Assembly (NCBI GenBank): GCA_964523675.1
Contig: CAZFZT010000006.1
Location: 17,815-81,814, forward strand
DNA from: CAZFZT01 sp964523675
GTDB taxonomy: Bacteria; Planctomycetota; Phycisphaerae; Phycisphaerales; SM1A02
Direction of reading: 5' to 3'
Length of the DNA: 64,000 nt
Positions 43,999 through 52,483 of the stretch are shown piece by piece. The notes beneath the pieces are model-generated. The model was given only the letters and a program-made list of their open reading frames with translations, made no database searches and was not told the origin of the DNA. The position numbers and the translations under genes are program-made. The number at the start of each line of letters is the position of its first letter. The stretch's first letter is position 1.

Positions 43999-45003
43999 TT
44001 AACCCCTTTGCATCCTTCGCATCGCCTCCCACTGCTTGCGCAGTCCTTCGATAAATGGCGTGCGCGGGCGATAGCCGAGTTCCGCTCCAGAGCGCGTCAG
44101 ATCCGCCCATGTTCGCTCTACATCGCCCGGCTGCATGGGGAGTCGGCGGATGTTCGCTTTGCAACCGGCAACCTCTTCGATGTACCCGATCATGTCGCGT
44201 AATGCGATCGGATCGCTGCCGCCAAGGTTGTAGATGCGGAAGAAGGGGGCTGCTTCTTGTTGATGGACGATCCGGTCGTAGGCGGCGAGGATGCCTTCGA
44301 TGATGTCGTCGATATAGGTGTAATCGCGCGACGTCGTTCCATCACCGAACATCGGTATCTCGTCCTCCTGAGCGATCTTGCGCATGAATGAAGCAATCGC
44401 CAAGTCCGGCCGTTGACCCGGGCCGTAAACGGTGAAGAAGCGGAGCGCGGCTATTCGCATGTGGAACAAGTGAGCATGCGTGTGGCAGATCAACTCGCCG
44501 GCCGCTTTCGTCGCTGCGTAGGGACTGATCGGCTCATGCACCGGGTCCGTTTCGGCGAAAGGCGCCTTCTTGTTGTTGCCGTACACGCTGGAGGAGGATG
44601 CAAAGATGAAATCTCTGCATTCGACCTGACGCGCCGCCTCCAGCAGGTTCATCGTACCGTCAAGATTCACCGAGACGTACCGGGCCGGCTCTGCGATCGA
44701 AGGCCGTACCCCCGCAAGCGCAGCAAGGTGAAAGACGGCCTTCGGCCGATGCTGCTCGAACAGGTCGCGCATCGCGGCGCGCTCTCGAATGTCTGCTTCA
44801 ACAATCTGAAAGCGGGTTGCGTCCTTCGCATCGGCAGGTGCCTGAAGGTCAGCAATGTTCGCCAGTTTGCGTTCGCGAGGATAGAAGTGGTCGAAATTGT
44901 CAACGCCGACGACTCGCGCATCACCATGGCGCGCAAGCAAGGCGCGACAAAGGTGCGATCCTATAAACCCAGCCGCACCGGTGATGAGAAAGGTCTCAAC
45001 CAT
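43999..45003 (-). CDS. NAD-dependent sugar-nucleotide epimerase (UDP-glucuronate/UDP-glucose 4-epimerase type)
   Basis: 334 residues of the extended SDR family. Cofactor motif ITGAAGFIGSHLCRAL at the N-terminus, HLAALAGVRPSI, the catalytic YAATKAAGELICH (YxxxK) and FFTVYGPGQRPDLA. The sequence VGVDNFDHFYPRERKLANI resembles UDP-glucuronate 4-epimerases more than GalE. It lies convergent to hldE, just 30 bases away. Probably supplies sugars for surface glycans; the exact substrate is inferred. Confidence 0.9.
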   Translation of the reverse strand: MVETFLITGAAGFIGSHLCRALLARHGDARVVGVDNFDHFYPRERKLANIADLQAPADAKDATRFQIVEADIRERAAMRDLFEQHRPKAVFHLAALAGVRPSIAEPARYVSVNLDGTMNLLEAARQVECRDFIFASSSSVYGNNKKAPFAETDPVHEPISPYAATKAAGELICHTHAHLFHMRIAALRFFTVYGPGQRPDLAIASFMRKIAQEDEIPMFGDGTTSRDYTYIDDIIEGILAAYDRIVHQQEAAPFFRIYNLGGSDPIALRDMIGYIEEVAGCKANIRRLPMQPGDVERTWADLTRSGAELGYRPRTPFIEGLRKQWEAMRRMQRG

Positions 45004-45041
45004 AGACGCGGTGAGTGTACGCCCCGAGTTGCGATCTCGGT

Positions 45042-45860
45042 CTAGTGCATGCCCGCTGTCTGCGGCATGAAGATCTCTTGCAAATCAACCCAGATGTCTT
45101 TGTAACGCTGCATCGCATTGACAGAGACATCCGCCTCAAGTTCCGGCAGGAGTTCGATGATTGCAACAAGATCACTGCGCCAGCGCACAGACATGTCGCC
45201 ATAGGTGACGTTCATGCCGAATCTGTGGTTCATATCTGAGGTGGTGCGCAGGCCGTCACTCAGCAGGACGAGCGATGCTTCTCTGTGGAAGAATCGCGGC
45301 TCACGCGTCTCATCCCACTTGCGATCGCCGGTGTAGTGCATGTTGGTATAAATCACCTCGCCGCCCGGGCTCTCCCATGCATCGGCGTATCGCGTTAGGG
45401 GATGAGCGCCTTGATGGCTAGGGCAATACAGGCACTGGTACGCGCCGCAATATTCCTTCTGAACAAGGATTCCCAGGCCGTCCCAACCCTGGGGCGCCTG
45501 CGGCGTATAGGCAGCCATAAGTTCCTGCGGCTTCCAGTTGTCATCATCAAGGTGAACCGTCCCTGGCATGTTCGCGTTGTGATCAGCCGCAAACATTCCG
45601 ATCGAGATTCCGGTCTGCCGCTGGTTTGAAGCGCAAACAACCGTCTGGACGCTCTCACGGAGTTTCTTGAGCGCGGGAAGCAGCATCGAGGTCAGAATCA
45701 TTGCCACCGCAATGACGATCATCAGCTCAAGCAAGCTGAAGCCGCGCCGTACGCGCTGAGGGCACGCTTCATGTGGCCATGTTGTTGAGCGACTTTTCAC
45801 GGGTGTTCCCACCACATGCGTGTGCAACGTTCGGCTGAGACGGCTACTGATGAGAAGCAC
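45042..45860 (-). CDS. Type II pseudopilin-like protein with N-terminal methylation motif
   Basis: 272 residues. The cleavage/methylation motif RRGFSLLELMIVIAVAMILTSMLLPAL gives a class III leader followed by a hydrophobic helix (landmarks G-F-S-L-L-E, with the Glu at +5). The C-terminal part resembles the planctomycete-expanded DUF1559-like pseudopilin group (CASNQRQTGISIGMF, and a VLLSDGLRTTSDMN segment near the end). The leader appears unusually long (about 39 residues) from the GTG start at 45860, so the true start may be internal. No export machinery is adjacent. Confidence 0.8.
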   Translation of the reverse strand: MLLISSRLSRTLHTHVVGTPVKSRSTTWPHEACPQRVRRGFSLLELMIVIAVAMILTSMLLPALKKLRESVQTVVCASNQRQTGISIGMFAADHNANMPGTVHLDDDNWKPQELMAAYTPQAPQGWDGLGILVQKEYCGAYQCLYCPSHQGAHPLTRYADAWESPGGEVIYTNMHYTGDRKWDETREPRFFHREASLVLLSDGLRTTSDMNHRFGMNVTYGDMSVRWRSDLVAIIELLPELEADVSVNAMQRYKDIWVDLQEIFMPQTAGMH

Positions 45861-46207
45861 TTGATCTCAGAATCGACTGCTCGACATCGAGCTTGAGAAG
45901 CCGGTGAATACCGGTCCCACGACCCTCAAGTCTACACCGGATTCAGGTGAATTGCACACAAAATCTTTTGGATTCATGGAACCGCGGGTTAGACTTCGGC
46001 ATGGAGGTTCTTCCAAGCGGACACGAGCGTTAAAATCCGGGACTTCGCACTATTCCGGCGGCCGATCCGGACATATCGTCACCCAACGATCTTCCTGGGT
46101 CAGCACAAGTCGCCAATCCGTGAACCCCTCGCCCAGGTCATTGCCGCACGCCCGAAGCATTTTTGCGGCTCCTAGCAACCGCAAACCACTCGGAAACGGA
46201 TTATTAC
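45861..46207. other. Divergent intergenic region between the pseudopilin and sigma-factor genes
   Basis: About 347 bases that should hold both promoters. I saw no clear operator, riboswitch or RNA gene. A poor -35/-10 pair (TTGGAT and TAGACT, 16 bases apart, around 45967-45995) is not strong enough to call. Confidence 0.4.
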
Positions 46208-46786
46208 GTGAAGGAAGATAAGGCAACCGATCCTGGCCAGGACGACTGGATGCTGATGCACCGGGTCGCAGACGGCGACGAGCAGGCCGTCGCGGAACTG
46301 TACGACCGCTTCGGCGCACTCGTTTTCAAGGTGGCCAGGCAGCTCCTGCCGACTCAGCCGGAGGCGGAGGACGCTGTGCAGGAAGTGTTCGTTCGGTTGT
46401 GGAGGACTGCGGACCGGTACGATCCAAGGCGGGCCAAACTGGTTACCTGGGTCATGCTCATCGCCCGCAGGCACCTCATCGACCGGATTCGCCGCAACGC
46501 GGTCCGGCCGGACGCATCCACCCTTGAAGGTGACCTCACCTCCTCGGGTGATGAGCAATTCCCGGGCCGAAAGTCCCAGGAAGATGAGCGGAACGAGGCG
46601 TTGCTCAAGCGCATTGCCGAGTTGCCGGACCTTCAGCGGGAGGTCATCGAGCGGGCCTATCTCCAGGGATTCACCTTACGCGAGGTGAGCGAACAACTGG
46701 AAGCCCCGCTCGGAACAGTGAAGTCGGCCCTGTCACGCGGCCTCATGCGGCTGCGTGAGCGAGCCAAATCGGATTGGGCTGGTTAG
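46208..46786 (+). CDS. ECF-type RNA polymerase sigma factor
   Basis: About 192 residues from the GTG at 46208, with GGAAACGG upstream; the frame opens earlier at a TTG (46163). Region 2 is seen at about 20-85 (DEQAVAELYDRFGALVFKVAR, DAVQEVFVRLW and TWVMLIARRHLIDRIRR). Region 4 is at about 135-185 (LPDLQREVIERAYLQGFTLREVSEQLEAPLGTVKSALSRGL; landmarks LREVSEQLEAPLGTVKS). It is followed 104 bases later by a one-helix membrane protein that looks like its anti-sigma factor. The SigK/RskA-type arrangement suggests release by membrane proteolysis. Confidence 0.92.
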   Translation: MKEDKATDPGQDDWMLMHRVADGDEQAVAELYDRFGALVFKVARQLLPTQPEAEDAVQEVFVRLWRTADRYDPRRAKLVTWVMLIARRHLIDRIRRNAVRPDASTLEGDLTSSGDEQFPGRKSQEDERNEALLKRIAELPDLQREVIERAYLQGFTLREVSEQLEAPLGTVKSALSRGLMRLRERAKSDWAG

Positions 46787-46890
46787 CACAAATCCGAAAG
46801 TTTTTGACGGCTGCGTACGTGTTTCCGCGTACCTATTGAAGAGAAGAGAGAACCCGCCGGCTGCCGAGCCGCACCGTTCCGAGGATCGCC

Positions 46891-47742
46891 ATGAATGAAG
46901 CCCCCCCTATGACCCGTGAGGAACTCCTTGAACTCGCCGCCCTCGATGCGCTAGGGCTGTTGAGCGACTACGAGGCCTCGCTGTACACGCGCTCGTTTCA
47001 CTACGCCGCAGTCACCGTTCAAAATGAGATCCTCGCCCTTCAGGCGATGATCGCCTCTGACCAGTCACTGCTTCCGAATGTGGAGCCGCCCACGGATCTG
47101 CGCCGTCGCGTCCTCGAGCGTGTGGCCGCAGTGATCGAGCAGGAGTCGCCCGGCCAGAAGCCGCTGGCCCGAATCGGCAGACGAGCAGCACACGCCACAG
47201 AAACGCCCCGTGCCGAGGCCGTCGACCGGCATCGTGGGGTTGCCGGCGCGCATTCGAGCGTCGCCAAGCAGTTCTGGCGCGCTGCCACCTTTGTGCTCTG
47301 CGGCGCGATCGTCGTCGTCGCATGGTTCGCCGCCGAGACCACCAACCGCCACCATGAACTGACGAAACTCGCATTCTCGAACTACACGAGTACGCAGATC
47401 GATCTGCTGCTCGGGCCTTCATTCAAAGAGTTCCTTTTCAATGACGGCGCGACGTTCGTCCAGTTGAGCCGGACTGATGATGCGCCGGCCGCCGCTCGTG
47501 CGGTCGTCGGCCACGCTGAAGGTGACCGCCAAGCCGTCCTCGTCGTCGAAGGCCTCGATTGGAACGCGGGTTATGAGCTGCGGCTGCGAGATGCGAACGG
47601 GATTGAACATCGTGTCGCCACATTCGAGGTCTCGCAGCAACTCGCTGGTATCGCTATCGATGTTCCCGCCTCCGCCAACCTCGGCCCCGGCTCGCGGTGG
47701 GAAATCGCTCGAAACGGCGAAGTCCTGCTCGCCAGCGCGTAG
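46891..47742 (+). CDS. Anti-sigma factor (RskA/anti-sigma-K type)
   Basis: 283 residues. The cytoplasmic N-terminus (about 1-125) begins MTREELLELAALDALGLLSDYE, the helix-rich form that wraps an ECF sigma factor. One membrane segment (FVLCGAIVVVAWFAAE, about 131-148) separates it from an external C-terminal beta domain (about 185-283) of the anti-sigma-K kind, ending VPASANLGPGSRWEI. There is no zinc-binding HxxxCxxC motif. Pairing with the upstream ECF gene is based on position and on the domain type. Confidence 0.85.
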   Translation: MNEAPPMTREELLELAALDALGLLSDYEASLYTRSFHYAAVTVQNEILALQAMIASDQSLLPNVEPPTDLRRRVLERVAAVIEQESPGQKPLARIGRRAAHATETPRAEAVDRHRGVAGAHSSVAKQFWRAATFVLCGAIVVVAWFAAETTNRHHELTKLAFSNYTSTQIDLLLGPSFKEFLFNDGATFVQLSRTDDAPAAARAVVGHAEGDRQAVLVVEGLDWNAGYELRLRDANGIEHRVATFEVSQQLAGIAIDVPASANLGPGSRWEIARNGEVLLASA

Positions 47743-47752
47743 TCGCTGCTCA

Positions 47753-48277
47753 TCACACCAAGCGCCGATCAGCGCCATCGGGCAGCAGCAGTTGCCAGTA
47801 GGCAACATCGATCCATGCGCCGAACTTCCTGCCGACCTGCGGAAAGTGCGCGACTTTGCGAAACCCGATCTTCTCATGGAGCCGAATGCTCGCCTCATTC
47901 GGGAGTGCGATCCCCGCAATCAGGGCGTGCCAGCCGCTGTCCATCAGTTCGCGGATCAGGGAGCGCATGAGTGATTCGCCCAGCCCGCATCCGAAAGCGT
48001 CGGGCGTGACATAGACGCTCGTCTCCGCCGAGAATCGGTAGGCGCAGCGGTCCTTCCAGCGCGAGGCGCAAGCGTAGCCGGCCAATCCCGATTCCATCTC
48101 AGCCACGATCCACGGCAACGATGCTGCCCTCACCGCCTGGATTCGCGCCACCATCTCACCACCTGAGACTGCATCCTCCTCGAAGGTCACGGTCGTGTGG
48201 ATGACGTAGTGGTTGTAGATCTGCGCGATGCGGTCGGCGTCGAGTTCCCCTGCGCTACGGATCGTGTGTGGGCGCAT
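47753..48277 (-). CDS. GNAT acetyltransferase (phosphinothricin-acetyltransferase-like)
   Basis: 174 residues. The GNAT fold shows the order typical of the PAT/YncA group: IYNHYVIHTTVTFEE at the N-terminus, VAEMESGLAGYACASRW, TSVYVTPDAFGCGLGESLM (acetyl-CoA loop) and LIAGIALPNEASIRLHEKIGFRKVAHF at the C-terminus (landmarks NEASIRLHEKIGF). It transfers an acetyl group to a small amine; the acceptor is unknown and herbicide resistance should not be assumed. The start ATG at 48277 (MRPHTIRSA) is preferred. It is convergent with the anti-sigma gene. Confidence 0.87.
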   Translation of the reverse strand: MRPHTIRSAGELDADRIAQIYNHYVIHTTVTFEEDAVSGGEMVARIQAVRAASLPWIVAEMESGLAGYACASRWKDRCAYRFSAETSVYVTPDAFGCGLGESLMRSLIRELMDSGWHALIAGIALPNEASIRLHEKIGFRKVAHFPQVGRKFGAWIDVAYWQLLLPDGADRRLV

Positions 48278-48423
48278 GTCCGGGCTAGTGTATCGGAACC
48301 CTCGAACAGGATGCCGGCAGGAACTGTAGGGGCGCCACGAATGAATCCTGAAGTTTTCCTGAGCCGGGGGCCGATACTGTCCAACTTGAACGGCGAATGG
48401 ATTCGCCGTGTTGATCGTCGCGC

Positions 48424-48439
48424 CGGAGCGCGGTTCGCC
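48424..48439 (+). promoter_or_regulatory. Sigma-54 promoter candidate for the TPR-flgN-kinase-activator operon
   Basis: CGGAGCGCGGTTCGCC: GG at 48425-48426 and GC at 48437-48438, 10 bases apart. It aligns at 12 of 16 bases or better with the fliD site. The -12 half is less perfect. The predicted start near 48450 leaves a very short leader carrying GAGAGGA before the TTG at 48468, an unusually tight and consistent fit. Confidence 0.65.
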
Positions 48440-48467
48440 GCACCCGGCCAGTTGAGAGGATCTCGCG

Positions 48468-51029
48468 TTGGCAGACGGTCTCGCCGAAAGGACTCGCCCA
48501 AGCCATGCCGCTAAGGGCAGCGTCAACCCCCCTGACCAAGCCGGCTTTGCCGGTGAAGGGTTCGGTATGGGCGAAGAATCCGTCGTCGCCTCCATCGATG
48601 AGCTGAAGCCATCGATCGCCTTGTCGGAGCTTTGGCAGGTTCCAACGATCATTGCGAGCATCCTGCTCATCGCAGCAGGACTGATCGTCGCCATGAACAG
48701 GGCTCCGCAGGAAGACTTTGGCGGGGCACTCGCACATGTGGAGCGCCAACTTGAAGCAGGCGAACTGGAGCCCGCTGGCCGTGGTCTCGCGGATGTCCTC
48801 GAGCCGAACCTCGACCTCGCAACCGTGCCCGAACGGGCGCGCTTTCACGCCTGCGTCGCAGATTGGCTCGCCCTTGCCCAGCGAGCCGAAGGCGTTGACC
48901 GCGAAGTCAATAATCTCCGAATCCACGAGCAATACGGACGAGCTCGTGACCTTGGGCTTGATCTGACACCTGACCGAATTGAACGCTGGGGACATGCCGT
49001 TATCTCGCTCGACATGCTTGAGGAAGGGCGAGCGCGCATTGCGGATCTAGAACTCATCGCGCGCCGCGACCCTGATGCGGAAGTTCGCCCCATGCAGGGC
49101 CGCCTGTTCCGGCGCGTCATTGCTCGGATGTTGAGCCGAAGCGAATTCGACGAAGCACTCGTCATGGGGCTGCTTGATGAGTACCGAGCGGATCGCAGGG
49201 CCAGTGCCGAGGATCAGGCATGGGCCATCGCCCGCCAAGCGGAGGTTCGCATTGAATCCGGCCGCGCGCAGGAAGCCGTGGATCGCCTGCTCATTGACAT
49301 GCGGCGACTTGAAGTTGAGGCAGGCGATGATCAACCTGCGGTCAGCGAACTGTACGCCCTCCTCGGTCGGGGCTACTTCGACCTCGGCCGCTTCGAGCTC
49401 GCCGTCAAGCACCTTGATCGGGTGACGAATGACCTGCACGCAGAACCGGCGGCTCTGGCCCTCGCCCATGATCTGCGCGGCCGGATCGCGGCCTCCGAAT
49501 CAGACATCGAACGTGCGTTCGAACACTTCGACTTTGTAGTGCGCGAACTCACTGGAACGCCCAACCACCTCACGGCCTTGCTCGGCCGGGCCGAGTCACT
49601 CAGCGCGCTGGGCGATCATGAAGCAGCTCGGATCGACTACACCCGCCTGGTTCAACTTCTTGCGGCTTCTATAGATCGCCGAAACATCAGCCCTCAGCAG
49701 GTGGCGCGAAGTCTCATCGATCGACATGATTCGTCGCTTGCGCGCGGCGATCTCAAGACCGGCCTTTCGTATGCGAAGATTGCTGAAACGCTTTTCGAGC
49801 CAAAGCTGGTTCCCGTCGATGTCCTCATGCGCATCGCCATGACGAGCCGCCAGCTCGCGGATAATCTGGCCGCGGAGGCCGAATCGCTGCGCTTGACGGT
49901 GGATAAAGAGACAATCGTGCGTTTGCGGCACGAGTCGAACATGCACTACCGCCATGCAGGGGAGTATTACGTCCGTCACGCGCGTGGGCTGATCGCCTTG
50001 CCTGGTCGCGACAGTGATTGGGCCGAATCACTCTGGAATGGCGCTGACAGTTACGACCTCGGCGGTTTCCATGACCTCGCCATCTCGCACTTCGACGAAT
50101 ATCTCGCTGGTCGTTCTGAGAACGATCCGCGCCGAAGCGAGGCCACATTCCGGCTGGCGCAGTGTCACCACGCCCTCCTGCAACACGCCACCGCTGCGGC
50201 TTACTACGAAAAGGTCATTCAGGCGCATCCGCGCAGCGTGGTCGCGACACGTAGTCATGTGCCCCTTGCCCGGTGCTATGTCGCGCTTGATCGTCGCTCG
50301 GAAGCGGAGCAGGAACTCAAGCAGGTGCTCGCGGGCACACTGCCGGTGCAGCCAAACGCGTCGGACTTCCGCGAGGCCCTGCTCGAACTCGCGAACATCT
50401 ACTACCGCGCGAACGACTACACCGATGCGATCGCTCGCTTTCACGAGGCAGTGGAGCGCTACCCCGATGACCCTCGTGGATTGGAAACGATCTTTCGACT
50501 CGCAGACAGTTACCGCAACCTCGCGCTTGATCTTTCGGAGCAGTTGCAGATTCCGTCGTCAGACTCGCCCGGTGAGCGCCGGCGAATGAGCGAGCAGCGC
50601 AGGGCGCATCTCATGACGGCAAGCGAGCATTTCGCGCAGGTCAGCAAGGGGTACAACCAACGCGATTCGATGACGCTTGAGCCACATGAGCGCGATGTGC
50701 AACGGCTGGCCGATCTCTACCGCGCTGACTGCGAATACTTCCTCGACAATTTCGAAACCGCCATCACGCTCTATGACCAGGCAGCGCGCCGATACGCCGA
50801 GCACCATTCATCGCTCCACGCCCTCGTGCAGATTGTGAACGCATACAGCGCGCTCGGTGATGACGAACGCGCCCGTATCGCTCATCGCCGGGCGCTGGTT
50901 CGCCTTGGACAGTTGCGCGAGAACGCCTTCAACGCGCCTGATGCACTTTTGGATCGACAGGCCTGGGAGCGCTGGCTGGCCAACGCTCCCATCGCTGCGC
51001 AGGACCTCTCCGCCGTGAGCCCTGATTAA
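48468..51029 (+). CDS. Tetratricopeptide-repeat membrane protein
   Basis: 853 residues from a TTG preceded by GAGAGGA. A cytoplasmic N-terminus of about 60 residues, one membrane segment (VPTIIASILLIAAGLIVAM, about 62-80), and then about 770 residues of tetratricopeptide-like helix pairs, e.g. LYALLGRGYFDLGRFELAVKHLDRV, FRLAQCHHALLQHATAAAYYEKVI and LLELANIYYRANDYTDAIARFHEAV (landmarks A-x-x-Y/F and DAIARF). It is the first gene of an operon with flgN and a two-component pair, 12 bases before flgN, so a flagellar assembly or scaffolding role is inferred. Confidence 0.8.
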   Translation: MADGLAERTRPSHAAKGSVNPPDQAGFAGEGFGMGEESVVASIDELKPSIALSELWQVPTIIASILLIAAGLIVAMNRAPQEDFGGALAHVERQLEAGELEPAGRGLADVLEPNLDLATVPERARFHACVADWLALAQRAEGVDREVNNLRIHEQYGRARDLGLDLTPDRIERWGHAVISLDMLEEGRARIADLELIARRDPDAEVRPMQGRLFRRVIARMLSRSEFDEALVMGLLDEYRADRRASAEDQAWAIARQAEVRIESGRAQEAVDRLLIDMRRLEVEAGDDQPAVSELYALLGRGYFDLGRFELAVKHLDRVTNDLHAEPAALALAHDLRGRIAASESDIERAFEHFDFVVRELTGTPNHLTALLGRAESLSALGDHEAARIDYTRLVQLLAASIDRRNISPQQVARSLIDRHDSSLARGDLKTGLSYAKIAETLFEPKLVPVDVLMRIAMTSRQLADNLAAEAESLRLTVDKETIVRLRHESNMHYRHAGEYYVRHARGLIALPGRDSDWAESLWNGADSYDLGGFHDLAISHFDEYLAGRSENDPRRSEATFRLAQCHHALLQHATAAAYYEKVIQAHPRSVVATRSHVPLARCYVALDRRSEAEQELKQVLAGTLPVQPNASDFREALLELANIYYRANDYTDAIARFHEAVERYPDDPRGLETIFRLADSYRNLALDLSEQLQIPSSDSPGERRRMSEQRRAHLMTASEHFAQVSKGYNQRDSMTLEPHERDVQRLADLYRADCEYFLDNFETAITLYDQAARRYAEHHSSLHALVQIVNAYSALGDDERARIAHRRALVRLGQLRENAFNAPDALLDRQAWERWLANAPIAAQDLSAVSPD

Positions 51030-51040
51030 GGAATCCCGAC

Positions 51041-51526
51041 GTGTCCCTCGACCTGACAGAACCATCCCAACAACACGACGGTCGCCTCCTTACGCTGCTC
51101 AATCGACAGAAGTTTCTGATCGATCAGCTCGGCGAGTTCGCAAGCCGGCAGGATGCAGCAGTGCGCAGTGAAGATGCTGAATCGCTGCTTGAGCTGCTCG
51201 GCCAGCGCCAGGAACTGATTGATCGCATCCTCAAAGCGCAGCGCGAAATCACGCCACTCCTTCCCCAAGTTGCGGTCGATCCCAAATCGAAACAAGAACT
51301 CTCCTCCGGGGAGCGCCACGAGGCAGCGACACTCATCGAAGCCATCGAAAGCGGACTCGCCGAAGTCATGAAGCGCGATGACGAAGCACGCAGGATGATT
51401 CAGGCCATTCAGGATCGAGCAAGGGCGGACATGAAGTCCTTTGGAAAAACGCAGCAGGCCCGCCGCGCATACGTCCCGCAGCGCTCCGGGTCAGTTGACG
51501 CGCGCTTTTCGGATCGCAAGGGATAA
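51041..51526 (+). CDS. flgN: FlgN-like flagellar export chaperone
   Basis: 161 residues, GTG start. A long-helix protein (LLTLLNRQKFLIDQLGEFASRQDAAV, then ESLLELLGQRQELIDRILKAQRE). The pattern L-L-x-L-L-G-Q-R-Q-x-L-I-D-x-I is the FlgN signature. FlgN carries the hook-filament junction proteins FlgK and FlgL to the export gate. The family is poorly conserved, so the call also leans on its position: between the TPR gene (12-base gap) and the sensor kinase (4-base gap). Confidence 0.75.
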   Translation: MSLDLTEPSQQHDGRLLTLLNRQKFLIDQLGEFASRQDAAVRSEDAESLLELLGQRQELIDRILKAQREITPLLPQVAVDPKSKQELSSGERHEAATLIEAIESGLAEVMKRDDEARRMIQAIQDRARADMKSFGKTQQARRAYVPQRSGSVDARFSDRKG

Positions 51527-51529
51527 CGC

Positions 51530-52483
51530 ATGACCACCCTGACCAAACATGCGCAGCCGCCGATGGAACTCGATGACCTGCGCGATCTCATGCGCTCAGT
51601 CTCTGAAACCACCGAGCGGCTTGAAGCCACTCATGTCGCCTTGCAGAATCAGGTGCAGCAGCTTCAGCGCGAACTCTCCGAGGCGAACGCGCAGCTCCAG
51701 CGCTCGCGCTCCCTTGCCGCGCTGGGTGAAATGGCGGCCGGCATCGCACACGAGATACGCAATCCGCTCGGCTCGATTCAACTCTACGTGCAGGCCCTGG
51801 CTGAGGATGTCCGAAGTCAGCCGGAGCCGGCACAGCTGTGCGGCAAGATTGAGCGAGCTGTGGTCGGGCTCGACGCCATCGTGCGTGATGTCCTCTCGTT
51901 CGCGCGAAACACCGCGATTCATCCTCGACAGACGAACGCTGCAGATCTCTTTGATCGCGCTGTGCGCTCGTGCGAAACCATCCTTGTGGGGACAACGCTC
52001 CACGTTGAAGGAGAGCCGGAAGAATGCCGTTTCGAAGCGGATGCAGCGCTGCTCGTACAGGTTCTGGGAAATCTGCTGCGCAACGCGGTCGAGGCAATGA
52101 GCGCCATGACCTCCTTGAGGTCTCATGACTGCGAGCGTGTGATTCGGCTCAGCGCGAGCCGGCGAACCGTTCGCTGTCCCGACGGCTCTCGCGCATCACG
52201 GGCCGTGCTCTCCGTTGAAGACAATGGTCCCGGCATTCAACCGGAGGTCGTGAAGCGCATGTTCAATCCATTTTTCACCACACGCAAGACCGGCACTGGA
52301 CTGGGACTGGCGATAGTGCATCGGATCGTTGATGCGCACGGCGGTCACATCAATGTCGCTTCGGTTCGGCCCACTGGGACCCGATTTGAGATCTGTCTGC
52401 CGCTCGAGGTCGCGGCTCAAACTCGACATGGACGCGCCGATGACATGGACGAATCCGTTCAGCAATGGGAGGTAATGAAGTGA
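51530..52483 (+). CDS. Soluble sensor histidine kinase (FlrB/AtoS-like) of the flagellar locus
   Basis: 317 residues, no membrane segment. An N-terminal coiled coil (about 20-60, TTERLEATHVALQNQVQQLQREL) leads to the H-box AAGIAHEIRNPLGSIQLYV (His near residue 75). HATPase_c follows with N-box GNLLRNAVEAM, G1 box VEDNGPGI and FFTTRKTGTGLGLAIVHR. Its last codons overlap the activator gene (GTGA). Kinases of this class in other flagellar systems (FlrB, FleS) phosphorylate the sigma-54 activator beside them; here that is inferred from context. Confidence 0.9.
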   Translation: MTTLTKHAQPPMELDDLRDLMRSVSETTERLEATHVALQNQVQQLQRELSEANAQLQRSRSLAALGEMAAGIAHEIRNPLGSIQLYVQALAEDVRSQPEPAQLCGKIERAVVGLDAIVRDVLSFARNTAIHPRQTNAADLFDRAVRSCETILVGTTLHVEGEPEECRFEADAALLVQVLGNLLRNAVEAMSAMTSLRSHDCERVIRLSASRRTVRCPDGSRASRAVLSVEDNGPGIQPEVVKRMFNPFFTTRKTGTGLGLAIVHRIVDAHGGHINVASVRPTGTRFEICLPLEVAAQTRHGRADDMDESVQQWEVMK